From NCBI GenBank assembly GCA_002699125.1, contig PABI01000118.1, positions 1-38,149 on the forward strand: 38,149 nt of DNA, in the 5' to 3' direction. The position numbers and the translations under genes were made by a program. Numbering within the stretch: the stretch's first letter is position 1; the number at the start of each line of letters is the position of its first letter. The notes under the pieces are model-generated. The model made no database searches. It was not told where the DNA came from and worked only from the letters and a program-made list of their open reading frames with translations. The DNA comes from Anaerolineaceae bacterium. GTDB taxonomy: Bacteria > Chloroflexota > Anaerolineae > Promineifilales > Promineifilaceae. Positions 15,745-23,924 of the stretch are shown one piece after another.

Positions 15745-17058
15745 ATGAGTAAAAGCGAGGCGCTGCGCCAGCAAATTCTGGCGCTGGTTCAAGAATATTA
15801 CGAGGCTGAACACAGCCAACAACCTTTTTCCCCCGGCGAAACAGAAGTGCCCGTTTCTGGCCGGGTGTTTGACGCCGCCGAAATGGTGAATCTAGTAGAT
15901 TCTTCGCTGGAATTTTGGCTTACCACCGGGCGCTATGCCGACCAGTTTGAGCAAGAGTTTGCTCGCTGGATGGGGATGCGACACGCTATTTTGTGCAACT
16001 CTGGCTCGTCGGCCAATCTGCTGGCGCTGTCAGCACTTACCTCGCCCCGGTTAGGTGAGCGACAGGTTCAGCCGGGGGATGAAGTGATCACGGTAGCGGC
16101 TGGTTTCCCCACCACCGTCAACCCCATCGTGCAAAACCAGCTTACACCGGTTTTCCTGGACATTGAGCTGGGCACGTACAATGTGGATGTGGATTTGCTG
16201 GAAACGGCCGTTTCCCCCCGCACCAAAGCCATCATGATCGCCCACACGTTGGGCAACCCGTTTAATTTAGATGCCGTTGTCGCCGTGGCTAACAAACACA
16301 ATCTATGGCTCATTGAGGATAATTGTGACGCGGTCGGATCGACTTACGACGGCCGTCTCACCGGCTCTTTTGGCCATCTGTCCACCGTCAGTTTTTATCC
16401 GGCGCATCACATCACCATGGGTGAAGGCGGCTGCGTGCTCACACGCCATGCCCAGCTCAAGAAGCTGGTGGAATCGTTTCGCGACTGGGGGCGTGACTGC
16501 TGGTGCGCTCCCGGCGTGGCCAACACCTGCGGTAAGCGGTTTGGTTGGCAGCTGGGCGAACTGCCCGAAGGGTACGACCACAAATACATCTACTCCCACA
16601 TTGGCTACAATTTGAAGATGACGGATATGCAAGCGGCCGTAGGCGTGGCTCAGCTAGACAAGTTGCCCACCTTCATCGAAGCGCGCAAGCGCAACTGGCA
16701 GCTTTTGTACGATGGTCTCAAGCAGTACGAGGAATTTTTCACCCTGCCCCAGGCCACCCCCAACAGCGATCCCAGCTGGTTTGGCTTTTTGCTCACCGTG
16801 CGTCCCGATGCCCCCTTTAGCCGCAATGAGCTGGTGCAATTTTTAGAGGCCAACCAGGTAGCCACCCGCCTGCTGTTTAGCGGCAACATCACCCGCCAGC
16901 CCGCCTTCCAAAACGTCAACTACCGGATTGTAGGCAACCTCACCAACACAGACACGGTGATGAACCAAACCTTCTGGATTGGCGTTTACCCCCGCATCAC
17001 GCTAAACATGATTGAATATGTTCTTGAGATTTTCGCTAAGTTTGTTGATCGATTTTGA
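15745..17058 (+). CDS. rfbH: CDP-4-keto-6-deoxyglucose 3-dehydrase (E1), DdhC/RfbH type
   Basis: A 437-residue PMP-dependent iron-sulfur enzyme of the DegT/DnrJ/EryC1/StrS fold that removes the C3 hydroxyl on the route to 3,6-dideoxyhexoses. The usual PLP lysine is replaced by histidine: SFYPAHHITMGEGG places His221 where aminotransferases have Lys, which is the hallmark of E1. The [2Fe-2S] ligands match the known E1 arrangement, with Cys194, then Cys252-x-Cys254-x7-Cys262 in DCWCAPGVANTCGKRF. Length equals characterised RfbH proteins. It lies 48 bp after the GT2 gene on the same strand. The partner genes for CDP-glucose synthesis (ddhA, ddhB) and the E3 reductase (ddhD) are not in this window. 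Confidence 0.93.
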   Translation: MSKSEALRQQILALVQEYYEAEHSQQPFSPGETEVPVSGRVFDAAEMVNLVDSSLEFWLTTGRYADQFEQEFARWMGMRHAILCNSGSSANLLALSALTSPRLGERQVQPGDEVITVAAGFPTTVNPIVQNQLTPVFLDIELGTYNVDVDLLETAVSPRTKAIMIAHTLGNPFNLDAVVAVANKHNLWLIEDNCDAVGSTYDGRLTGSFGHLSTVSFYPAHHITMGEGGCVLTRHAQLKKLVESFRDWGRDCWCAPGVANTCGKRFGWQLGELPEGYDHKYIYSHIGYNLKMTDMQAAVGVAQLDKLPTFIEARKRNWQLLYDGLKQYEEFFTLPQATPNSDPSWFGFLLTVRPDAPFSRNELVQFLEANQVATRLLFSGNITRQPAFQNVNYRIVGNLTNTDTVMNQTFWIGVYPRITLNMIEYVLEIFAKFVDRF

Positions 17059-17132
17059 CCTGAATTGACACTTATTCCTGCACCTACTAGAATGCAAGAA
17101 CCGTTCGTTTATTTTGTTAAAGGATGGACATG

Positions 17133-17708
17133 ATGAGTACGGCCGTACCCCTGACAACCGAAAAAACAAAAGTCACCTACACCGAATATCTGCAAATGGT
17201 AGACGACCATCCAGACAGTCGCGTTGAACTCTTGGAGGGAGAAGTTTTCATGTCACCAGCACCGATGCCAATTCACCAAATAATTTTACGGAACTTGACA
17301 CGATTGTTGGATCGCTATGTAGAGGCAAACAATTTAGGAGAAGTTCTTTTTGCCCCGGTTGGGGTGCGGCTGGCAGAAGATGTCGTTGTGCAGCCCGATT
17401 TGCTCTTCATTCCGCAGGCAAAAATGGCTGAGTTGATTGGTGAGCAAAACATCGAAGGAGCACCAAGTCTGGTGGTTGAGATTTTGTCACCCAGTACAGC
17501 CCACCATGACCGCCACAACAAGCTCCTGCTCTACGCACGCTACGGCGTGGCTGAATACTGGATTGTTGATCCCGAAAACAAGGCCGTAGAACTTTATGTG
17601 CTAGACGGTGAAACCTATCGCGTCAGCGGCATTTACCTGTCTGAGGATACCGTAACCACCGGCCAATTTGCTCCGGCTAAAATTCAGATTGATACAATTT
17701 TCGCGTAA
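17133..17708 (+). CDS. Uma2-family endonuclease-like protein (DUF820)
   Basis: About 190 residues of the PD-(D/E)XK-related Uma2 family, abundant in Cyanobacteria and Chloroflexota and of largely unknown role. Family landmarks are present: YTEYLQMVDDHPDSRVELLEGEVFMSP near the N terminus, VVQPDLLFIP (acidic catalytic residue), VVEILSPSTAHHDRHNK (Glu and basic residues) and YGVAEYWIVDPENKAVELY. AAAGGA precedes three closely spaced ATGs; the one at 17133 has the best spacing, while the one at 17124 overlaps the binding site. Its stop lies 1 base from the convergent stop of the protease gene. No restriction-modification genes are adjacent. Confidence 0.88.
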   Translation: MSTAVPLTTEKTKVTYTEYLQMVDDHPDSRVELLEGEVFMSPAPMPIHQIILRNLTRLLDRYVEANNLGEVLFAPVGVRLAEDVVVQPDLLFIPQAKMAELIGEQNIEGAPSLVVEILSPSTAHHDRHNKLLLYARYGVAEYWIVDPENKAVELYVLDGETYRVSGIYLSEDTVTTGQFAPAKIQIDTIFA

Positions 17709-17709
17709 T

Positions 17710-20115
17710 CTAATCCTCGTCATCACCGAATTTGTTGAGCTCTTCAGCTAATTGCAGCAGGCGGGCCTGCACGGCGTAATGCACGGTGCCTTCGGGGTAA
17801 CGGCCGTCTTTTTGTCGTTGTCCTGCCGGTAAGCCCATCAGCAGCTCAATCCCCTCATCCAGCGTACTGATCGGCCAGATGTGGAATTTGCTCTCGGCTA
17901 CGGCCGTAACCATCCGTTCATGCAGCATTAAATTCTCAATATTGCTGGCCGGAATCAGCACCCCTTGCTCCCCGGTAAGGCCACGCGCTTCGCACAGCCG
18001 GAAAAAGCCTTCGATCTTCTCGTTTACCCCGCCAATCGGCTGAATTTCGCCCCGCTGGTTAACCGAACCGGTCACGGCCAATGACTGCTTAATTGGAATC
18101 TCACTCAGGCTGGAGAGCAGCGCGTACAGCTCGGTGGAGGAGGCGCTGTCGCCGTCGATGCCGCTGTAATTTTGCTCGAAGGTCAGGCTGGCCGTGAGCG
18201 TCAACGGCTGGCGCTGAGCGTAAGTGCCGCCCAGGTAACCGTTGAGCGTTAACACCCCTTTCTCATGAATAGGGCCGGACATTTCTGTTTCCCGTTCAAT
18301 GTGGATGACGCCATCGTCCCCCATGAAAGTGCGGGCGGTAATGCGCCCCGGCAGGCCAAAGGAGTAATCCCCGGTGTCCATCACCGAGAGGCCGTTGACT
18401 TGGCCCACCACGCTGCCTTCCGTGGCGATGAAGATGGTGCCGTCCAGAAACTGCTCAAACATATCTTCTTCCAGCCGGTTGGCCCGCCCCATACGCTCCG
18501 CGAGCGCTTCCTGCACATCGTGGGCGGTAACCAGGGAACGGCCGTTCACCCCCGCCCAGTAACTTGCTTCCCGTACCGTATCGGCCACCAGGCCAAACAA
18601 GGTGCTCAACTTGCGCCTGTCTTCCGCCAGCCGGGAGCCATATTCAACGATTTTGGCTACGGCCGTGGGGTCAAAATGGAGCAGTCCTTCCTGATGACAG
18701 CGATTGGCAACGAAGTTGGCGTAGGCCAGTTCTGCCGCTTCATCGCGCGGCATCGTGGAATCAAAATCGGCCCGCACCTTGAACAGGCTCTGGAAATCCT
18801 CATCCTGCTCAAACAGCGCGTAATACAATCCTACACCGCCCGTCATGATGATTTTTATGCGCAGGGGTATCGGTTCCGGGTCTAGCGTTTTGGCCAGGAC
18901 CTGCCCGCTGTTCATCATCGCCGCCGGCTGCACCGTAATTTCTTCCGACTTGATGGCTCGTTTTAGCGCTTCCCACGCTTCTGGATGCTTGAATAAATCG
19001 TGGGCATTCAAAATGAGATAGCCGCCGTTGGCCATATGCAGGCTGCCGCGTTTGATGTTGGTAAAATGGGTGGTCAGCAGCCCATTTTGCATTTCATATT
19101 CCAGCCGTCCAAACAGGTTGTTGTAAGTGGGGTTCGCTTCCACAATAACGGGCGCGCTTGTCGTCTGAGCATTGTTCACCAACACGTTCACTTCGTACCG
19201 GCTCAAATCGATCTCTTCCGAGCTGTCTACCGGGGAGGTGAAATCATCGATCTGGTTGAGTACATCGGCCTGCACTTCATCCAGGTAGAGGCGCATCTCA
19301 TCATCGTCTGGATAGCCGCTTTTCAAATCGTCGAAGTGGTGCTGTACGGCCGTCTTCGCTACGTCCCGGTCAATCTGCTTCATTTTTTGCCGGGCTTGCA
19401 GCTCCAGTTCATGAATCTGGTAAGCCACCTCTTCTAATTCTGCGGAAAGTTTCTGTGCCTGCTGCTCCATTGCCTGCCGCGTTTCAATGGGCAGCTGCTG
19501 AATCTGTTCCTGCGAAAGCTGTTGTCCATTCTGAATGGGCACAATGGCAAAGCCGGACGCCGTTTGCATCAGGCCGAAGTTTTCGGCCGCCGCTTTTTGC
19601 TGGAGCGCTTGCAGCAAAGCGCCGCGCTCCTGCTCAAATTCTTCCTGCACGCCGCTAATCGTCTCGCGGTAAGAATCGGTGTCAAACGACTGGGGCAAAT
19701 CCTGGCGCAAATCGGTGATCAGGCGGGACATGCGCGCCTTGAATTTAGCCCCTTGCCCGGCGGGCAGCGCAATCGCCCGCGGCTGATGGGGGATGGCAAA
19801 GTTATGTACGTAGATCCAGTCGTCGGGTACGGGCGCGCTGCTGGTTTGCTGCTGCAAAAAATGCTCGATGGCGGTGGCCCGGCCGGTGCCGTGTGCCCCC
19901 AGCGCATAAATGTTGTAGCCGTGGCTGGCGATGCCGATGCCAAAGGCAATGGAGCGCGTGCCGCGCGGTTGGCCAATGATTTGGGTTTCGGCCTGGAGTT
20001 CGGCCGTGCTGTTAAAGGTGAATCTGTCTGTCTGGCAGATTTGGCGTAATTTGTCGGGGGTTAGTGAGGAAACGGCCGTGCCATTTTTCCTGGCCGCTGC
20101 TTTAGATTTAGACAT
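17710..20115 (-). CDS. Lon-family protease, LonC-like, with degenerate nucleotide-binding motif
   Basis: An 801-residue cytoplasmic S16 protease. The C-terminal domain holds the Ser-Lys dyad at Ser657 (DGDSASSTEL) and Lys700 (VNEKIEG), spaced 43 residues as in E. coli Lon. The N-terminal AAA-like domain is altered. The Walker A position reads GAHGTGRAT with Arg79 where Lys is expected, and a Walker B-like segment reads GGYLILNAHD. A long charged helical region lies at about 160-275 (coiled-coil-like, Gln/Glu-rich). This fits the AAA_32/LonC group, of which the Meiothermus enzyme is reported to work without ATP. It is monocistronic-looking, with a repeat-filled 199-bp gap on its upstream side. 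Six or more ACGGCCGT copies are in frame. Confidence 0.88.
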   Translation of the reverse strand: MSKSKAAARKNGTAVSSLTPDKLRQICQTDRFTFNSTAELQAETQIIGQPRGTRSIAFGIGIASHGYNIYALGAHGTGRATAIEHFLQQQTSSAPVPDDWIYVHNFAIPHQPRAIALPAGQGAKFKARMSRLITDLRQDLPQSFDTDSYRETISGVQEEFEQERGALLQALQQKAAAENFGLMQTASGFAIVPIQNGQQLSQEQIQQLPIETRQAMEQQAQKLSAELEEVAYQIHELELQARQKMKQIDRDVAKTAVQHHFDDLKSGYPDDDEMRLYLDEVQADVLNQIDDFTSPVDSSEEIDLSRYEVNVLVNNAQTTSAPVIVEANPTYNNLFGRLEYEMQNGLLTTHFTNIKRGSLHMANGGYLILNAHDLFKHPEAWEALKRAIKSEEITVQPAAMMNSGQVLAKTLDPEPIPLRIKIIMTGGVGLYYALFEQDEDFQSLFKVRADFDSTMPRDEAAELAYANFVANRCHQEGLLHFDPTAVAKIVEYGSRLAEDRRKLSTLFGLVADTVREASYWAGVNGRSLVTAHDVQEALAERMGRANRLEEDMFEQFLDGTIFIATEGSVVGQVNGLSVMDTGDYSFGLPGRITARTFMGDDGVIHIERETEMSGPIHEKGVLTLNGYLGGTYAQRQPLTLTASLTFEQNYSGIDGDSASSTELYALLSSLSEIPIKQSLAVTGSVNQRGEIQPIGGVNEKIEGFFRLCEARGLTGEQGVLIPASNIENLMLHERMVTAVAESKFHIWPISTLDEGIELLMGLPAGQRQKDGRYPEGTVHYAVQARLLQLAEELNKFGDDED

Positions 20116-20226
20116 TCAACTCTCCACAAAATCAGTTCGTGTAAAAAAGTGGGTGCATTATAGTGGAAAGCAGGGTGTCTTGTCGATGAAACAGAAGTAT
20201 CAGTTGATGCCTGTTTGAAAAGCAAT

Positions 20227-20303
20227 CACGAATGGCACGAATAAACGAATGGCACGAATTTTTTAGTTTTATTCGTTCCATTCGTCCATTCGTTAAATTT
20301 GTG
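20227..20303. repeat. Intergenic repeat built on ACGAATGGCACGAAT
   Basis: Imperfect tandem copies of ACGAATGGCACGAAT on the left face an inverse ATTCGTTCCATTCGT on the right, giving a large imperfect hairpin between the protease gene and the DUF5996 gene. No second copy was seen in the window. Confidence 0.5.
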
Positions 20304-20314
20304 TTTCGTTTTTT

Positions 20315-21130
20315 CTAATCCGTCAGCGTGGGGGCAGCCAGTTCGTGAACGGCTTTGGCAAATTGGAGCAGCCTATCTTCGGCGTCTGGTCGGTCAACCA
20401 GCTCGCTGTAGGGCAGCATCGTGCCCTGCCAGCCATCGGTGTGCCATCTGGCCCCGGCGGGCAGCGGCTTGTCCAGCAGCTCGCCGGCCTCAAACGGCCA
20501 CGGATTGGAATAGAAGTAAGGGTTGCTGCCGGGGTAAAAACCCAGGTTGAGCTGCGAAGGGAACTCCTGGACTTCGCCGTGTTCTTCGCTGCGCTCTACC
20601 CGGTTGCCAAACCATTCAAAAGCGATGTCGAAGCCGTGGGGCCACACCTGCACCGGGCTGACTGGTCCGTGCAGGGTGGCGCGATGTTTTTCAAAGGTGC
20701 GGGCCACGTTGGTGAGTACAGCAAAAAAGCGCTCGGCCTGTTCCGGATCGTATTGGCGCGGCTCATCATTGGCGAATTTTTCGCGGGGATAGTTGTTCGT
20801 CAAGCCGAAGTGGGAAACGGCCGTAATCACCCATTCCCCCATCTCCGTGCCCGTCAACCCATCCGCCAGGCTTACTGACTTTGTCTCGCCGCTGCTGCCG
20901 GCCACAATGAGCCGGTGCTGGTGCAAATCCAGCCGCAGCGCCAGCACGCCGCCGCCGGGCAGTGGGATGTTGTCGGTGGTCAGCCCATCCGGGCGCAGCT
21001 TGAGGCTGATGTGCCACCATTTGGGATGAGCAATGCCGTGCACGCGGGGAATCACGCCCACCGCCTGGCTGTACAAATGCAGCGTCTGGCGCGTCGGTTC
21101 AAAATCGGCCAATGAGGTGAAAAATGTCAT
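20315..21130 (-). CDS. DUF5996 family protein
   Basis: A 271-residue soluble protein of unknown function. The layout matches DUF5996: TRQTLHLYSQAVGVIPRVHG near the N terminus, then KWWHISLKLRPDGLTT, LRLDLHQHRLIVAGSSGE, a central YDPEQAERFFAVLTNVA, SPVQVWPHGFDIAFEWFGNR, and a C-terminal LNLGFYPGSNPYFYSNPWP with conserved aromatics. There is no signal peptide or membrane segment. Weak GGCGAACTCC-type context precedes the ATG. A palindromic repeat of the TACGCAGATT family lies just upstream. Neighbours give no hint of function. Confidence 0.85.
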   Translation of the reverse strand: MTFFTSLADFEPTRQTLHLYSQAVGVIPRVHGIAHPKWWHISLKLRPDGLTTDNIPLPGGGVLALRLDLHQHRLIVAGSSGETKSVSLADGLTGTEMGEWVITAVSHFGLTNNYPREKFANDEPRQYDPEQAERFFAVLTNVARTFEKHRATLHGPVSPVQVWPHGFDIAFEWFGNRVERSEEHGEVQEFPSQLNLGFYPGSNPYFYSNPWPFEAGELLDKPLPAGARWHTDGWQGTMLPYSELVDRPDAEDRLLQFAKAVHELAAPTLTD

Positions 21131-21155
21131 GGCGAACTCCTAGATAAGATAAATG

Positions 21156-21214
21156 GTACGCAGATTTTCCTGATTGCCCTGATCTGATCAGGAAAATCAG
21201 GGTAATCTGCGTAC
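21156..21214. repeat. Palindromic repeat, TACGCAGATT family, copy 1
   Basis: Arms of 28 bases (21156-21183 and 21187-21214) with four mismatches and a 3-base centre. Outer arms are GTACGCAGATT / AATCTGCGTAC, inner words CCTGATT / AATCAGG. Related copies lie at 29316-29388 and 30156-30205. Confidence 0.75.
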
Positions 21215-21257
21215 TATTAATAAAGTGTGCATGAGAAAGAATCGTATGGCTTACAGC

Positions 21258-22985
21258 CTATTCATCTGGCAGCTTCATGGTGGCGACCAGTTCCGGTTCG
21301 CGTTCCATGAGTAGATTGCCTCCCAATCGGCTGCCCGCGTACAGAATGCCTGCACCGTAAACCAGGCTGAACATCGCGCCTACGGCCGCCAGCCAGGGCA
21401 GGTCAAAGTAGAAGCCTGCGCCCAGCATGCCAGCTGCGGGCAAATTGACCACAGCAATGCTGATAGGCACCAGGGTAATGGTGGCACAGCCAGTTTTGAA
21501 GTTGCCACCAGACTGAAAAGCACCACGCGTGCGCTTGGCTTCCAGGTTAATGGGAATGGGGAAGAGGACGGAGGCAACGGCCGTTACTGCCAAAGAAGCA
21601 ATGCCCATACCCAACCCGGTGACCACGCCAAAAACGGTGATCGAATCCCGTAATATCAGGGAGACCGCCCCGCCAACAATCAGGTATGGAATGCCGGCAA
21701 TCAGTAAAAAGACCATGCCCTTGGCCAAAAACAGCCGCCAGCGTGGCTGCGGCGTCAGCAGCAGCGAAGGTAAACCACGTCCTTCCCAGGCCAGCATGTT
21801 TTGCGAGGTGGACCAGAACAAAAAGAGGGCGTACAAAGGCATCGACAGGCCAAACCAGCTGGGGAGTGATGAAATCCCGCCAGAAAAATCGGCCGAGAAT
21901 AAAAATGGACCCATCATGAATACCGGCAGCAGCAGCCCTTGCAGCAACCCCACCCGGCGTTGGGGGATGCGCCAGGCAGAACGTAGTTCCTTACCTACGA
22001 GCATCGCCAAATCATCCGGCAGCCAATCCAGCGGGGAGCGGCGGTTTGTTTGGGGTTTGACGCGCTTTTCCTTTTCTTGTTTTTGCTGCGGCCGTCCGCC
22101 AATGAGAAAGCCGCCGCCGGTGGCCAGCCGGTTCATCGCCTGGAACCAGACCCAGGTGAGGCCTGCCAGCAAAACGGCCGAATAAAGCAACCAGAGTACG
22201 GCCGTCAACCACGATCCATCCAGCGCCTGCTCCACCGCCCGCGCCGGTGCCCCGGTAGGAAACCATTGCAGCACATTCAGCGGCTGCCAGTTGGTAAACG
22301 CATCGGCAAAAGCCTCTTCTTCCTGCAAAGAAAGCGATTCGGTAAACCGTTCCACGCCGCTTTGGAACGCGAGGTTGATAAAGTAGCAAGAGCTGCCCAA
22401 CAGCGAAAAAACGATGATGGCCACATCCCGAAAGCGGCGGCTTTGTAAAATGCCGCCAATGGCTACGGTAATGAACTGTCCTATCAGCACCATGTGGCCA
22501 TAGCTCAGCAAAATGGCCAAAATGATCACGGGAAAGGCGCTGGTAAAACCAAAGCCGATGAAAGCGGCCACAAACAGAGGCAGCATCAGGTAGGTGGGGT
22601 AATCAAACAAGGTTCCCAGCAGCGTGCTCAGAATGAGATCGCGGCGGGAGATGGGGAAGATGAGCAGACGGGTGATGTCGGCACTTTCATTAATGGATGT
22701 GGCAATAATGGGGAAAACCAGCCAGATGAACCACATCGCCACAAAAACACCGCCCAGTAAAGCGGTGGGCCATTGGTTTTCTAAATTGAGGTAGCCGGTG
22801 GCCGTGCCAATTGCTGCCCCGATGATCAGCGGGCCAAAAACCAGCAGCACCACAATGGCCCCAATAATGCGCCCCCGCTCACGGCTAAACTGGCGCAGCG
22901 TCAGCTTGCCACGCAGCCGAAACAATGTCCACAGCAGGGAGCGCTCTTGCCGTTGGCGGAAATCAGCGTCGCTTAACTCAGCCAT
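21258..22985 (-). CDS. ABC-2-type transporter permease
   Basis: A 575-residue polytopic membrane protein with about ten or more hydrophobic segments (for example GAIVVLLVFGPLIIGAAIG, ALLGGVFVAMWFIWLVFPII). A long Lys/Arg-rich cytoplasmic loop near residues 290-315 (RPQQKQEKEKRVKPQTNRR) precedes a second membrane half. It should form the pore of an exporter powered by the ATPase encoded just upstream. The ATPase stop overlaps this start by 13 bases, so the two are translationally coupled. Substrate is unknown; antimicrobial, lipid or polysaccharide export are all possible. ACGGCCGT copies encode VTAV and LTAV. Confidence 0.88.
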   Translation of the reverse strand: MAELSDADFRQRQERSLLWTLFRLRGKLTLRQFSRERGRIIGAIVVLLVFGPLIIGAAIGTATGYLNLENQWPTALLGGVFVAMWFIWLVFPIIATSINESADITRLLIFPISRRDLILSTLLGTLFDYPTYLMLPLFVAAFIGFGFTSAFPVIILAILLSYGHMVLIGQFITVAIGGILQSRRFRDVAIIVFSLLGSSCYFINLAFQSGVERFTESLSLQEEEAFADAFTNWQPLNVLQWFPTGAPARAVEQALDGSWLTAVLWLLYSAVLLAGLTWVWFQAMNRLATGGGFLIGGRPQQKQEKEKRVKPQTNRRSPLDWLPDDLAMLVGKELRSAWRIPQRRVGLLQGLLLPVFMMGPFLFSADFSGGISSLPSWFGLSMPLYALFLFWSTSQNMLAWEGRGLPSLLLTPQPRWRLFLAKGMVFLLIAGIPYLIVGGAVSLILRDSITVFGVVTGLGMGIASLAVTAVASVLFPIPINLEAKRTRGAFQSGGNFKTGCATITLVPISIAVVNLPAAGMLGAGFYFDLPWLAAVGAMFSLVYGAGILYAGSRLGGNLLMEREPELVATMKLPDE

Positions 22986-23752
22986 GACAGCCTGCCTTCT
23001 GCCTCTAGATCGCTGGAGGCACCTACCGCGCGCAAGAACAGCTCTTCCAGGGTGGTTTCGTCACCGGTTTCGGCCTGGCGTCTTAGCTCCTCCATGCTGC
23101 CCTGGGCTACCAGACGGCCGTCTGAAATCACCGCCACTCGGGTACATAACCGCTCCACCACTTCCAAAATGTGGGACGAGAAAAAGATGGTGGTGCCGCG
23201 CGCCCGCAGCCGCCCCAGCACGTCGCGAATGATCCGGCCAGAAATGGCGTCGATGCCCTCGAATGGTTCATCCAGGAAGAGCACGCGGGGCGCATGAATA
23301 ATGGCCGCCGCCAGCGCTGTCTTTTTCCGCATCCCGTGCGAATAATCGACAATCAGCTTGTCGGCGTCGTCGGTGAGGGTGAGCAGGTCCAGCAGCTCTT
23401 CGGTGCGCTGCTCTACTTCTGCCTTGGACACGCCGTACATCGTGCCGGAAAAGCGAATGTACTCCCGCCCTGTTAGTCGCTGGTACAGCTGCATGCCTTC
23501 TGGCAGCACACCAATGCGCGCCTTGGCTGCCAAAGGTTTCTCCCAAATGTCGATGCCGTCGACAAGGGCGGTGCCGCGCGTGGGGCGCAGCAGGCCCACC
23601 AGCATGTTGATGGTGGTGCTTTTGCCGGCCCCGTTTGGCCCCAAAAAGCCAAAAAACTCCCCGGTAGATACCGTAAGGTCTAGATCATCTACCGCTATTT
23701 TCTTTTCAAACTGACGGGTCAGCCCCCGCGTTTCTATGGCCCAACTGGTCAT
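22973..23752 (-). CDS. ABC transporter ATP-binding protein
   Basis: A 259-residue nucleotide-binding subunit. Walker A is GPNGAGKST at residues 38-46, the Q-loop region reads GVLPEGMQLY, and the signature motif is DYSHGMRKK rather than classical LSGGQ, as is common in ABC-2 exporters. Walker B is VLFLDEPFEGID and the H-loop is FFSSHIL. It is co-transcribed with the overlapping permease gene downstream (13-base overlap). The group resembles multidrug, bacteriocin or Cu-processing ABC-2 systems; no specific substrate can be assigned. An in-frame ACGGCCGT encodes DGRL. Confidence 0.95.
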   Translation of the reverse strand: MTSWAIETRGLTRQFEKKIAVDDLDLTVSTGEFFGFLGPNGAGKSTTINMLVGLLRPTRGTALVDGIDIWEKPLAAKARIGVLPEGMQLYQRLTGREYIRFSGTMYGVSKAEVEQRTEELLDLLTLTDDADKLIVDYSHGMRKKTALAAAIIHAPRVLFLDEPFEGIDAISGRIIRDVLGRLRARGTTIFFSSHILEVVERLCTRVAVISDGRLVAQGSMEELRRQAETGDETTLEELFLRAVGASSDLEAEGRLSWLS

Positions 23753-23809
23753 TTCTTTGCTCCGATTGAACGTTTTTATTTATAGGTAAAGGGGGATGTG
23801 TGAGTGAGA

Positions 23810-23859
23810 AGTAAAAAGTAAAAAGTGAGGAAAAAACTTTTCACTTTTTACTTTTTACT
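23810..23859. repeat. Hairpin repeat, AGTAAAAAGTGA family
   Basis: Perfect 19-bp arms (AGTAAAAAGTAAAAAGTGA and its inverse at 23841-23859) around a 12-base loop, between the MFS gene and the ABC ATPase gene. Related words lie at 5213-5230 and 26301-26340. Confidence 0.75.
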
Positions 23860-23924
23860 AATTTGATCCCCGCGGCTCCAATCATACCATAAATTATGGC
23901 TACTTTGCCGGACAACGGCCGTTG

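Noticed and set aside
18265..18885. 206-residue plus-strand frame opposite the Lon-like gene
   Set aside because: It is an antisense shadow of a well-supported protease domain.
20227..20303. CRISPR-like array (repeated ACGAATGGCACGAAT)
   Set aside because: The units directly abut and are partly inverted, without unique spacers or cas genes.
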